From NCBI RefSeq assembly GCF_000963885.1, contig NZ_BALE01000021.1, forward strand, positions 1 to 64,000: a stretch of DNA of 64,000 nt, in the 5' to 3' direction. Numbering within the stretch: the stretch's first letter is position 1; every line of letters begins with the position of its first letter. Below are positions 35,663 to 44,000 of this stretch, one piece after another. Made by a program: the position numbers and the translations under genes. Source of the DNA: Tanticharoenia sakaeratensis NBRC 103193 (GTDB lineage: Bacteria > Pseudomonadota > Alphaproteobacteria > Acetobacterales > Acetobacteraceae). The notes under the pieces are model-generated. The model did no database searches and had not been told where the DNA came from. It was given only the letters and a program-made list of their open reading frames with translations.

Positions 35663-35689
35663 CATAACACGGGTGGTATGAGGCATAAC
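35663..35689. promoter_or_regulatory. CATAAC repeats between LysR and ltnD
   Basis: CATAAC at 35663-35668 and 35684-35689 are direct repeats 21 bp apart, two helical turns, in the divergent promoter region. Between them TATG-AGG-CATA forms a small palindrome overlapping the second copy. The same hexamer occurs upstream of denD and, in the other orientation, of the 14379-15362 dehydrogenase. Confidence 0.5.
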
Positions 35690-35811
35690 AGTTCGTGCAT
35701 TAGACGCGTGTCGGCATCTGTGAATTACTTGCTCCAACACGACTGATATCCCTCGATCAACGTTGATATCGAAGACGAGGTGTCGGCGCAGAAGACAGGC
35801 GAGGATACGGG

Positions 35812-36735
35812 ATGCAAGGAGAACGGCAGGCTGGCACCGTCGGGGTGATCGGTCTCGGAGCCATGGGTTTCGGCGTTGCGAAGTCGCTGCTGCGCGCGGG
35901 TTTCGATGTCTGTGCTTTCGATGTGCGGGCCGAAGCGCTCACGAAGTTCGAGGCGCTGGGCGGCAAGGCATGTGCGTCTCCGCAAGATCTTGCGTCACTA
36001 TGCGACGTGCTGATCATTCAGGTCGTCAACGCGGAACAGACCGAACTGGTCCTGTTCGGGTCAGAAGGTGCGGTGACCGCGCTGAAACCCGGTTCGCTGG
36101 TCATTTCGTGCGCAACGGTCGCACCCGCATTCATCGAGGGCCTGGAAGAGAAGCTGCGTCAGCAGGAGATCTGGCTGCTGGACGCGCCGATGTCGGGTGG
36201 GGCCGCCAAGGCCGCCTCCGGCGACATGACATTGATGACATCGGGGCCGGCAGAAGCCTACGCTCGCGCCGAGAAGGTCTTGCCGGCAATAGCTGGGAAA
36301 ATTTACCGCCTGGGCGAAAAGGTCGGCGTTGGCACGCGCGTCAAGATCGTCAATCAACATCTGGCCGGCATCCATATCGCCGCTGCTGCCGAAGCGATGG
36401 CGTTGGGAATCCGAGAGGGCGCAGACCCGGCGACGCTGTTCGATGTCATCACGCACAGCGCCGGCAATTCCTGGATGTTTGAAAACCGGATCCCGCATAT
36501 TCTGGCCGGAGACTACACGCCGCTCTCCGCGGTCGACATATTTGTGAAGGATCTCGGGCTCGCACTCGATACCGCGAGAAGGACCAAATTTCCTCTGCCT
36601 CTGGCAGCGACAGCCCATCAGATGTTTCTCAATGCCTCGGCGGCCGGTTACGGGCGGGAGGATGACTCGGCCGTGATCAAGACCTTCCCTGGCATCACGC
36701 TGCCTGCATCGAGTGCAGGGACGCCCCATGAGTGA
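35812..36735 (+). CDS. ltnD: L-threonate dehydrogenase
   Basis: 307 aa of the beta-hydroxyacid dehydrogenase family. Rossmann motif GLGAMGFGVAKSLL (about residues 15-28), substrate-binding DAPMSGGAAKAASGDM, catalytic Lys in RVKIVNQHLAGIH, and DIFVKDLGLALDTA. LtnD oxidises L-threonate with NAD to the 2-oxo acid, starting the pathway finished by OtnI, OtnK and OtnC. GAGG precedes the ATG. Its stop overlaps the otnK start by eight bases. A generic tartronate-semialdehyde reductase is the main alternative, but the operon makes LtnD the best call. Confidence 0.88.
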   Translation: MQGERQAGTVGVIGLGAMGFGVAKSLLRAGFDVCAFDVRAEALTKFEALGGKACASPQDLASLCDVLIIQVVNAEQTELVLFGSEGAVTALKPGSLVISCATVAPAFIEGLEEKLRQQEIWLLDAPMSGGAAKAASGDMTLMTSGPAEAYARAEKVLPAIAGKIYRLGEKVGVGTRVKIVNQHLAGIHIAAAAEAMALGIREGADPATLFDVITHSAGNSWMFENRIPHILAGDYTPLSAVDIFVKDLGLALDTARRTKFPLPLAATAHQMFLNASAAGYGREDDSAVIKTFPGITLPASSAGTPHE

Positions 36736-38020
36736 CAATGGACCGCTCCTCGGCTGCATCGCGGACGATTTTACCGGTGCCACCGATATTGCCAGCACCC
36801 TGGTCAGTCAGGGGATGAAAACCATCCAGACAATCGGCATCCCCGATCCTGACGACCCGCTCATTGCGGAAGCCGATGCGATCGTCGTGGCGTTGAAGTC
36901 CAGAACGATCGCGGCCCATGAGGCCATCGAACAATCGCTGGGAGCTTTGAAATCCCTGCAGGATCTGGGATGTCGGCAGTTTGTTTTCAAATACTGCTCC
37001 ACGTTCGATTCGACTGCCAGGGGGAATATCGGACCCGTTGCCGAAGCACTCGCAGCGGCCTTGGGACAGGCGGTGACGATTGCGGCGCCCTCGTTTCCCG
37101 CAACTGGTCGCACGGTTTACAGTGGGCACCTGTTTGTCGGACACGCGCTGCTCAACGAGAGTGGCATGCAGAATCATCCGCTGACGCCCATGACGGATGC
37201 CAATCTCGTTCGCGTGCTTCAGGCCCAGTCGAAAGGCAAGGTCGGGCTGCTCGATCTGGCAGATGTTCGGGCAGGGGAGGCGCGCATCAGGGCGCGTTTC
37301 GCCGAAGCCGCAACGGCGGGTATCAATCTGCTGATCGTGGACGCCATCTCCGACGCGGATTTGCGGACCATCGGCCGTGCCTGTCGAGATCAACTACTGG
37401 TGACAGGCGCTTCAGGTGTAGCGCGCGGCCTGCCCGACAATTTCCGGACGACTGTTACCTTGGCCGGGTCTGATGCCGCTTCATTGCCTCACGTCGACGG
37501 CAAAAGCGTCGTTCTGGCGGGAAGCGGGTCGCTGATGACGAACCGCCAGGTCGCCACATGGATTGACGCGTCGCGCCCGGCGTATCGTATCGACCCCATG
37601 AGGCTGGCGGCAAACGACGCCGTCATCGATGACGCCGTTGTGTTTTTTGAAGCTCATCCCGAAGAGCCAGTCCTGATCTACGCGACCAGCTCCGCCGAAG
37701 ATCTGAAAATCGTGCAGGCGGCGCTTGGTGCGCAGGCTGCCGGAGAACTGGTCGAGCGGGCTCTGGGTGACATTGCAGGCCGTCTGTATGCGAGCGGCGT
37801 CAGACGTTTCGTTGTCGCAGGCGGTGAAACCTCCGGCGCGGTGGTTCAGGCGCTCGGCGTGAAGGGACTGCATATCGGTGCGCCGATCGCACCGGGCGTG
37901 CCCGCAACTGTTGCGACAGGTCAGGTGCCGCTGGCACTGGCCCTGAAATCGGGAAATTTCGGTGATGCCGACTTTTTCGACAAGGCTTTGATCGCACTCG
38001 CCGGAGGCGGACATGGATAA
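36728..38020 (+). CDS. otnK: 3-oxo-tetronate kinase (DUF1537 family)
   Basis: 430 aa from ATG 36728, which overlaps the ltnD stop. The N-terminal substrate domain has CIADDFTGATDIAS (residues about 10-23), YCSTFDSTARGNIGP and PSFPATGRTVYSGHLFVG; the C-terminal nucleotide domain has AGSGSLMTNRQV, VAGGETSGAVVQALG and ALKSGNFGDADFF. DUF1537 kinases phosphorylate four-carbon acid sugars; OtnK makes 3-oxo-tetronate 4-phosphate. The next gene starts eight bases inside its end. Confidence 0.92.
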   Translation: MSDNGPLLGCIADDFTGATDIASTLVSQGMKTIQTIGIPDPDDPLIAEADAIVVALKSRTIAAHEAIEQSLGALKSLQDLGCRQFVFKYCSTFDSTARGNIGPVAEALAAALGQAVTIAAPSFPATGRTVYSGHLFVGHALLNESGMQNHPLTPMTDANLVRVLQAQSKGKVGLLDLADVRAGEARIRARFAEAATAGINLLIVDAISDADLRTIGRACRDQLLVTGASGVARGLPDNFRTTVTLAGSDAASLPHVDGKSVVLAGSGSLMTNRQVATWIDASRPAYRIDPMRLAANDAVIDDAVVFFEAHPEEPVLIYATSSAEDLKIVQAALGAQAAGELVERALGDIAGRLYASGVRRFVVAGGETSGAVVQALGVKGLHIGAPIAPGVPATVATGQVPLALALKSGNFGDADFFDKALIALAGGGHG

Positions 38021-38654
38021 GGAAAGCGCCTGCCGCGCCGAAATTGTTTCTGTAGGACAGGACCTCTACGTGCGCGGACACACGGCGGGAAGTGCCGGGA
38101 ATATCAGCGCCCGCCTGTCGGATGGTTGGCTGATCACACCAACTGACGTCTGCCTCGGTCGACTGACACCGGATGGGATCGCCAAGGTCGATCTCGACGG
38201 CAACTGGGTGTCCGGTCCGAAGCCTTCCAAGACCGTCGTTCTCCATCGGAAGATTTATGAGCAACGGCCCGACTGCAACGGAATAATCCATACGCACTCG
38301 ACGCACCTTGTCGCGCTGACTCTCGGCGGCGCCTATTCGCATGAGGCGATTTTGCCGCCCATCACGCCTTATCAGGTGATGAAGATAGGGCGCGTGCCAC
38401 TGATCGCCTACGAACGACCCGGTTCTCCCAAAGCCGCCGCACGCGTGGCCGAGCTGGCGACTTCGGTGCAAGGGGTCATGCTCGAACGCCTGGGCCCGGT
38501 CGTCTGGGGAGAGACCGTGACGAAAGCGAGCGATGCTCTGGCGGAGCTCGAGGAGACAGCCCGGCTCTGGCTGATGACGAATCCCCGCCCTGCACCGCTC
38601 GACGAGGAAGCGCTGTCGGATATCGCGGAAACTTTCGGCATCCGCTGGAACTGA
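38013..38654 (+). CDS. otnC: 3-oxo-tetronate 4-phosphate decarboxylase, class II aldolase family, with altered active site
   Basis: 213 aa, normal length. N-terminal GSAGNISARL phosphate loop and the metal-binding IIHTHSTHLVAL are present. OtnC should decarboxylate 3-oxo-tetronate 4-phosphate to dihydroxyacetone phosphate and CO2. Two expected residues differ: in KPSKTVVLH (about residues 70-78) a Thr replaces the acidic residue usual in PS-x-E, and in ERLGPVVWG (about 163-171) a Leu replaces the metal-ligand His of the usual NHG motif. Both were read directly from the codons. The enzyme may work differently, use another metal geometry, or be impaired. Overlaps otnK by eight bases. Confidence 0.82.
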   Translation: MDKESACRAEIVSVGQDLYVRGHTAGSAGNISARLSDGWLITPTDVCLGRLTPDGIAKVDLDGNWVSGPKPSKTVVLHRKIYEQRPDCNGIIHTHSTHLVALTLGGAYSHEAILPPITPYQVMKIGRVPLIAYERPGSPKAAARVAELATSVQGVMLERLGPVVWGETVTKASDALAELEETARLWLMTNPRPAPLDEEALSDIAETFGIRWN

Positions 38655-38680
38655 CCAAACCAATAACAAGAAGATCAATA

Positions 38681-40069
38681 ATGAGCCCCGTGCTTCTGAT
38701 GGCCAGCGCGGTATCGGGAATCGTCCTGATGCTTGTGCTGATCATACGGTTCAAACTTCAGCCAATTCTGACCTTGTTGATCGTCAGCATCGTCGTCGCG
38801 CTGCTCGCCGGGATGCCTGCGGCGAAGATCGTCCCTGCTATCGAAGCCGGGATGGGCAAGACGATGGGGCACATTGCCATCATCATTGCGCTTGGCGCCA
38901 TGATCGGCAAGATCGTCGAGATTTCCGGCGGGGCCGAGATCCTTGCCCGCGACCTGATCGCGCGCTTCGGGGACAGGCGAATACCCTTGGCGCTGACGCT
39001 CGCCGGATTCCTGATCGGCGTTCCGGTCTTTTTTGAAGTCGGCGTCATCATGGTCATGCCATTGCTTTATGGCGTTTCCAATGTCACGAAGCGATCGCTG
39101 ATGGTGTTTGCATTGCCGATGTGTGTCGCCATGCTGACCGTGCATTCCTTCTTGCCGCCACACCCGGGCCCGACGGCGGCCGCCGCACAGATCGGCGCGG
39201 ATATGGGACGTATCCTGACATTCGGTGTGCCTGTCACATTGTTCGTCTGTCTGGCGGGTTACTTCATCTCGAAACGCATGACGCGACGAGACTTTACCTA
39301 TTCCGCAAATATCCAGGCCCTCATCAGAGGATTGCAGGATGGTAAGGCCTCCGAAACGTCGGAGATATCTGGGCACGCCCTGCCCGACGCCCAGGCGCCG
39401 GCGTTCTGGCTCATCGTCGGGCTGATCCTGTTTCCGATTGCGCTGATCATGTGCGGTACGACTTTGTCCACGATCCTGCCGACAAGCTCGCCCTATCACG
39501 GGCTGACACAATTCCTCGGCTCGCCTGTCATCGCCCTTTTGAGCGACACATTGCTTGCGGGCTATTGCCTCGGCCTTCGGCGCGGTTGGAGCTTCGATCA
39601 GGTATCGAGCGTTATCGGATCCGCAGTGCCGGGCGTGGCCATGGTCATCCTGATTGCCGGATGCGGCGGCGTTTTTGGCAACATTCTGGTGGAGAGCGGC
39701 ATCGGTCACGTTATTTCCGATACGCTGCGTGGAACCGGGCTACCGATCCTGGCTCTGGCCTTCATCCTGAGCCTGGTATTGAGAGCGGTCCAAGGGTCGA
39801 CGACGGTCGCACTTGTTACGACGGCAGGCATTCTTGGACCATTGGTATCGGAGATGCATTTCGGGCGCAACAGGCTCGCGCTTCTCACACTGGCGATGGG
39901 CGGCGGCGGTCTTTCGGCATCGCACGTCAACGACGCCGGTTTCTGGATCTTTACCAAACTGACCGGGATCGAGGTGGCTGACAGTTTAAAGACCTGGACT
40001 GTACTGACGACTACTCTGGGTGTTCTGGGCTTTCTTGTGACATCTGTCTTGTGGCCATTCTTCTCGTAA
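38681..40069 (+). CDS. GntP-family gluconate/sugar-acid permease
   Basis: 462 aa with about 12 hydrophobic segments. GntP-family features: FKLQPILTLLIVSIVVALLAGMP near the N-terminus, MGKTMGHIAIIIALGAMIGKIVEISGGAE, the VPVFFEVGVIMVMPLLY segment, HPGPTAAA and AVQGSTTVALVTTAG. It would import L-threonate, D-erythronate or similar with protons. It lies between otnC and otnI, 26 bp after otnC, as expected for the uptake step of the tetronate pathway. Confidence 0.9.
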   Translation: MSPVLLMASAVSGIVLMLVLIIRFKLQPILTLLIVSIVVALLAGMPAAKIVPAIEAGMGKTMGHIAIIIALGAMIGKIVEISGGAEILARDLIARFGDRRIPLALTLAGFLIGVPVFFEVGVIMVMPLLYGVSNVTKRSLMVFALPMCVAMLTVHSFLPPHPGPTAAAAQIGADMGRILTFGVPVTLFVCLAGYFISKRMTRRDFTYSANIQALIRGLQDGKASETSEISGHALPDAQAPAFWLIVGLILFPIALIMCGTTLSTILPTSSPYHGLTQFLGSPVIALLSDTLLAGYCLGLRRGWSFDQVSSVIGSAVPGVAMVILIAGCGGVFGNILVESGIGHVISDTLRGTGLPILALAFILSLVLRAVQGSTTVALVTTAGILGPLVSEMHFGRNRLALLTLAMGGGGLSASHVNDAGFWIFTKLTGIEVADSLKTWTVLTTTLGVLGFLVTSVLWPFFS

Positions 40070-40092
40070 ACCGATCAGCGGAGTATTGCATC

Positions 40093-40917
40093 GTGCCTGC
40101 CTTTGCCGCGAACCTGACAATGAATTATCCGGAACTCGGGTTTATCGATCGCTTCGACGCCGCCGCCCGCGACGGCTTCAAGGGGGTCGAGTTCCTGTTT
40201 CCGTATGCCTTTCCAAAGGAAGACGTCGAAGCGCGTGTCTCCGGAAATGATCTGCATGTCGCTCTGTTCAACGCGCCGCCGGGTGACTGGGAAAGTGGAG
40301 AACGCGGCCTGGCTGCGCAACCCGGCCGGGAGGACGAATTCCGTCAGTCTATTGATACGGCTCTGGAATACAGCGCGGTTTTGAAAAACCGTCTTCTGCA
40401 TGTCATGGCGGGTCTGCGGCTTCCCGAAACAGCGCTTCAGCACCAGATGGACATATATGTGCGCAACATCGAGTATGCTGCGGCGCAGGCACGGTCGGCC
40501 AATATCACTATCGTGCTCGAGGCGATCAACACACGTGACATGCCTAACTACTTCCTGAACTTCCAGGAGGATGCCAAGTCGGTCTGCGACCTGGTCAACG
40601 CCGACAATGTTCGCATCCAGTTCGATCTTTACCATGCCCAAATCATGCAGGGCGATCTGTCAATCAGGATCGAAACTCTTTTCGACTGGATTGCCCATAT
40701 ACAGGCTGCAAGCATCCCGCACCGGAACGAGCCCGATAGCGGAGAAGTCAATTTCCCGTATTTATTCGATCTGCTCGACAGGCTCGGTTATCGCGGGTGG
40801 ATCGGGTGTGAATATCGGCCGCGCGCATCAACATCGGAAGGGCTCGGCTGGCTCAAGCCATGGCGGGGGCGCAGCGCTCTTCAGCTTGATGCCCATCCAG
40901 GTGATCAGGCAAATTAA
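40093..40917 (+). CDS. otnI: 2-oxo-tetronate isomerase (hydroxypyruvate isomerase family)
   Basis: 274 aa from a GTG at 40093, which follows GGAG by 9 nt and gives the family-typical start PAFAANLTMNYPELGFIDRF. Metal and catalytic residues are visible in IVLEAINTRDMPNYFL (Glu), IQFDLYHAQIMQGDL (Asp, His) and WIGCEYRPR (Glu). OtnI converts 2-oxo-tetronate to 3-oxo-tetronate, the substrate of OtnK. Its C-terminal tail (about 25 residues after GLGWLKP) is not typical and may be a local extension. Last gene of the operon, followed by a hairpin. Confidence 0.88.
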   Translation: MPAFAANLTMNYPELGFIDRFDAAARDGFKGVEFLFPYAFPKEDVEARVSGNDLHVALFNAPPGDWESGERGLAAQPGREDEFRQSIDTALEYSAVLKNRLLHVMAGLRLPETALQHQMDIYVRNIEYAAAQARSANITIVLEAINTRDMPNYFLNFQEDAKSVCDLVNADNVRIQFDLYHAQIMQGDLSIRIETLFDWIAHIQAASIPHRNEPDSGEVNFPYLFDLLDRLGYRGWIGCEYRPRASTSEGLGWLKPWRGRSALQLDAHPGDQAN

Positions 40918-40928
40918 TGCGTTAGTCA

Positions 40929-40947
40929 GACGCGCCGGCAGCGCGTC
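40929..40947. terminator. Hairpin between convergent genes
   Basis: GACGCGC (40929-40935) and GCGCGTC (40941-40947) form a perfect 7-bp GC-rich stem with a 5-nt loop in the 65-bp gap between otnI and the convergent aldolase gene. It probably acts for both, though no clear U-tract follows. Confidence 0.45.
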
Positions 40948-40982
40948 GTTGTCCTGCAGCAGATACGGACGAGGAATCTCAG

Positions 40983-41921
40983 CTAAGAGAGTTCGGTAGC
41001 GCTCGAGGTTTCTTCCTCCTGTCGGAGAAGGCTTTTGGCAAGTTCCTCAACTTTTTGGGCATTCGCACCAGCGAGGCTTGCAAAGAAAGGGCCCATGAAG
41101 CCCGTATCGGCAATGCCAGCCAGGCGTACACCGTCATGAAGGACGGGAATTGGAGATATTTCCGCGCGCAGTGCTTCGAACGGCCCAAAAAGCACAGACA
41201 AACGTCGTGCCTCCTCCAGGTTGCCGCTCCGGATGGCTGCATGGAGTTGCGTGGACAGTCGTGGTGCGATTACTCCGGAGCCGGAGGTATAGTTCCTGAG
41301 GCCATATTCAGCGGTGGAAACGATGCTTTTCTCTCCGGCACCGTCGATGACACGGTCCGCGTTGCTTAACTCGTCCACAAGCCGTGCAAGGTAGGGATGC
41401 TTCCCATCGGCATTGGCCGATATCCCATATTCGATTGTACACAGCACGCCGTCCCTGATAAGGGAAACGGCGTCACTGACAGAAAGATATGACGGGTCCT
41501 TGAAAAAGACCATCAGAGGCTTTCCGAGTCTGTCCGTCAGGCGACGAAGCCCGCTTGCCACGCCGCTTCCGTTGACCGGCGCGAAGGGCAGAAGGATTGC
41601 CGTCGGAAAATTCCGGCTTCGCAGGACCTCCACCTGATCCCATGCCTTGCCGAAATCGGCGCCGATCGACGGTATGATCCACTCGTCCGGTTGGGCCATG
41701 TCCTCGATCAGATCGAGCAATGCTCCATAGCTGCTGAGCGGCTCGTTGAAGAGATTGGCGACACCACCATACATGAACGTCCTGATGCCGCCGTTTCGCA
41801 GCCACGCATTCAGACGCCGGTTTTCCTCTACATCGAACGATCCGTTTTCATGTCGCGCGACCGGCGGAAGTGCCATGATGGCAGCGTTGATATCCAGTGT
41901 GCTGATCTCGCCGGTTTTCAT
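40983..41921 (-). CDS. DapA/N-acetylneuraminate-lyase family aldolase
   Basis: 312 aa TIM-barrel lyase. The Schiff-base Lys is in MVFFKDPSYLS (about residue 147), the glycine-rich substrate loop in FMYGGVANLFNEPLSSY (around 53-69), and the C-terminal part carries the dimer helices typical of the family. Family members cleave or form C-C bonds of 2-oxo acids such as KDG, N-acetylneuraminate or dihydrodipicolinate; the usual GG-T-GE motif is here GG-V-AN, so substrate binding differs. It is divergent from the creatininase gene across a 182-bp gap with a strong palindrome, so the two are probably co-regulated. Substrate unknown. Confidence 0.75.
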   Translation of the reverse strand: MKTGEISTLDINAAIMALPPVARHENGSFDVEENRRLNAWLRNGGIRTFMYGGVANLFNEPLSSYGALLDLIEDMAQPDEWIIPSIGADFGKAWDQVEVLRSRNFPTAILLPFAPVNGSGVASGLRRLTDRLGKPLMVFFKDPSYLSVSDAVSLIRDGVLCTIEYGISANADGKHPYLARLVDELSNADRVIDGAGEKSIVSTAEYGLRNYTSGSGVIAPRLSTQLHAAIRSGNLEEARRLSVLFGPFEALRAEISPIPVLHDGVRLAGIADTGFMGPFFASLAGANAQKVEELAKSLLRQEEETSSATELS

Positions 41922-41998
41922 CGCGTCTTCGAGGCTCCATGCAGATCTGTTGCTGTCGGCATCCGGCCATTGAGCGCGCCATCAGCATGCCTGGCAAA

Positions 41999-42033
41999 CA
42001 TCAATTTGAGGCCAGAACGACATCAAATTGATG
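41999..42033. promoter_or_regulatory. Double palindromic operator between divergent genes
   Basis: CATCAATTTGA (41999-42009) and TCAAATTGATG (42023-42033) form a perfect 11-bp inverted repeat. Each arm also contains a smaller palindrome: CATCAA-A-TTGATG at 42021-42033 is perfect and CATCAA-T-TTGAGG at 41999-42011 has one mismatch; their centres are 22 bp apart, two helical turns. It looks like two adjacent sites for a dimeric repressor or activator controlling both the DapA-like and creatininase genes. Confidence 0.6.
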
Positions 42034-42103
42034 CTTTGATACACGTTTCGGTCCGCTATCGTGGTCGCAATCCCAGTGCCACCCTTCCTGAGGGAATGCC
42101 AAG

Positions 42104-42958
42104 ATGTCTCTTCCGCCTGCCGATGACGTTCTCTTCGAGGTCCGTGGCCCGAAATCGTGGGAGTGCATGACTTCGGCGGAGCTGGCCGGGCAGCTTGCCG
42201 AGACAGATTGTGCCATCGTGCCGGTCGGCGCGGTGGAACAGCATGCCGGACACCTGCCGCTAGGGCAGGACAATTTCCAGATCAGCGAGATCGTTCGCCG
42301 GAGCGTCATTCAGCTTGCCGGCGAAAACCGGAATGTCATTTTCGGTCCGACAATTCCGTTCGGGCCGCTGGCCAATGTCCGGTTCCCGGGCTGCATCCAT
42401 ATCCGGCCCTCGACTCTGGCACTCCTGACGAAGGAAGTCTGCCTGAACCTTCATCGGGACGGCGTGAACACCATCGTACTTGCCATGGGGCATGATCTTT
42501 CGCTGGGCGCGCTGATGGTCGCGGCGCGCGAACTGGCAGAGGAAACCGAAGACAGGCTGCGTGTCATCGTCGCGAACTGGCTTCCCTACGTCGTGTCGCT
42601 GCTGCCTAAGACATTTCCGGGATTGCCGCCCGGTGGGCGGGACGGTCATGGCGGCGCGGGCGAGACTGCACGCATGTTGGCCCAGCATCCCAAACTCGTC
42701 CGATCCGATCTCGCGCGCGACTATCATGTCGCGGCAACGCGATCGGAAACACCGTTCGCCCATCCCGTGACGGCCGGCGGCGGCGTCTATGCACCACGTG
42801 CGACGACGATCCGCGATCAGGAATTTCAGGGCATTCTCGGCTGTCCTTCTCTCGGAACTGCGGAAATCGGCGAGGTTCTCTATGAGTCTCTCAGCCATTG
42901 GCTCAGCGATGTCGTGCGCGAATATTGCTTTGGTGCCTCGGAATCCTACAATTACTGA
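42104..42958 (+). CDS. Creatininase-family amidohydrolase
   Basis: 284 aa. The family signature PVGAVEQHAGHLPLGQD (about residues 43-59) carries the metal-ligand Glu, His and Asp; further ligands are expected in MGHDLSLG and GHGGAGETARML. Members hydrolyse cyclic or linear amides (creatinine, formamidopyrimidines, dehydro-inosose) or act in mycofactocin maturation, so the substrate is open. The usual NGHGGN segment is MGHDLS here, unusual for creatininase itself. AGGGA precedes the ATG. It heads an operon with an SsuA-type binding protein, a RarA-C-like protein, an ATPase and a fused permease, suggesting hydrolysis of an imported amide. Confidence 0.82.
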   Translation: MSLPPADDVLFEVRGPKSWECMTSAELAGQLAETDCAIVPVGAVEQHAGHLPLGQDNFQISEIVRRSVIQLAGENRNVIFGPTIPFGPLANVRFPGCIHIRPSTLALLTKEVCLNLHRDGVNTIVLAMGHDLSLGALMVAARELAEETEDRLRVIVANWLPYVVSLLPKTFPGLPPGGRDGHGGAGETARMLAQHPKLVRSDLARDYHVAATRSETPFAHPVTAGGGVYAPRATTIRDQEFQGILGCPSLGTAEIGEVLYESLSHWLSDVVREYCFGASESYNY

Positions 42959-42977
42959 GAGCGGAGAAAATCGCGCC

Positions 42978-43979
42978 ATGAACCGCCGCGGCTTCATCTC
43001 ATCCTGTATGGCGGGATCGCTTGTTGGCGGCAGACGCGCCTTTTCCGATACCCCTCTGCGGACCTGTGCGTATCAGCTCAGCTGGATCAAGAACTTCCAG
43101 GGGGCAGGCGAATATATCGCGTCGGAAAAAGGGTTCTTTCGGGACGAAGGACTGGATGTGACGCTCCTTGCAGGCGGACCGACCATGCCGCACGAGCCGG
43201 CCGTCATGTCCGGCAAGGCGCTGCTGGCCCAGACAATGCCCGATAATACCGTCATGGCGAACATGCACGGCGCGACGCTGAAAATCATCGGTGCAGGATA
43301 CCAGAAAAGCCCATTCTGCATCGCGTCCCTGCTTTCCGGTCATCCAATGCACACGCCTCAGGACATGGTCGGCCGTAAAATCGGCGTTCAGAGCGTCAAT
43401 CTTGTTGTCTGGAGGACGTTCCTCCGCCTCAACCATATCGACCCGGCCTCTATCACGGTGGTGCCGGTCCAGTTCGACATGGCGCCCCTCATCGCCGGCG
43501 ATGTCGATGGTTTTTTTGGCTATCTGAATGACAATGTCGTCCATCTCGAGGCCGCGGGGCATCGAACGGCGGTCGTACCCTTCGCGCAGTTCGGATACAC
43601 GTTGATGGGCGCGACGCTCGCGGTCCGGGCAGACAGTCTTCAGGACCCGGTCCGGCGCGCCACGCTGGTGTCGTTCATGCGCGCGGACATGCGCGGGTGG
43701 CAGGCCGCGATAGCCGATCCGGCCCTGGGCGCAGACCTCACGGTGAACGATTTCGGAAAAGGCAACGGTCTGGACCCAAAGGCCGAGGAACAGTCCTGCC
43801 GCGCAAGCAACGCGCTGATGGTCGACGCGGATACGAACAGCAAAGGCCTGTTCTGGATGAGCGATGCCGCTGTGGCCGATGCGATACGCATTCTGCGCCT
43901 TGGAGGCCTGTCCGCCAGCCCGGACCTGTTTACCAATGAAATCCTCGTGGAGGCGCGGGCAGGCGCCGGGACACATTGA
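42978..43979 (+). CDS. NMT1/SsuA-type ABC substrate-binding protein
   Basis: 333 aa from ATG 42978, preceded by GCGGAGA. The N-terminus NRRGFISSCMAGSLVGG is a Tat-type signal. The mature protein has the ThiY/NMT1 pattern SWIKNFQGAGEYIASEKGFF and LLAGGPTMPHEP. It is a paralogue of the binding protein at 51709-52770 (shared AGE, GGP and domain order). Ligands of this family include thiamine precursors, sulfonates, riboflavin and nitrogen heterocycles. It lies 19 bp after the creatininase gene and feeds the ATPase/permease encoded downstream. Confidence 0.85.
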   Translation: MNRRGFISSCMAGSLVGGRRAFSDTPLRTCAYQLSWIKNFQGAGEYIASEKGFFRDEGLDVTLLAGGPTMPHEPAVMSGKALLAQTMPDNTVMANMHGATLKIIGAGYQKSPFCIASLLSGHPMHTPQDMVGRKIGVQSVNLVVWRTFLRLNHIDPASITVVPVQFDMAPLIAGDVDGFFGYLNDNVVHLEAAGHRTAVVPFAQFGYTLMGATLAVRADSLQDPVRRATLVSFMRADMRGWQAAIADPALGADLTVNDFGKGNGLDPKAEEQSCRASNALMVDADTNSKGLFWMSDAAVADAIRILRLGGLSASPDLFTNEILVEARAGAGTH

Positions 43980-44000
43980 ACTTCCGAAGAGGGACGCCCC

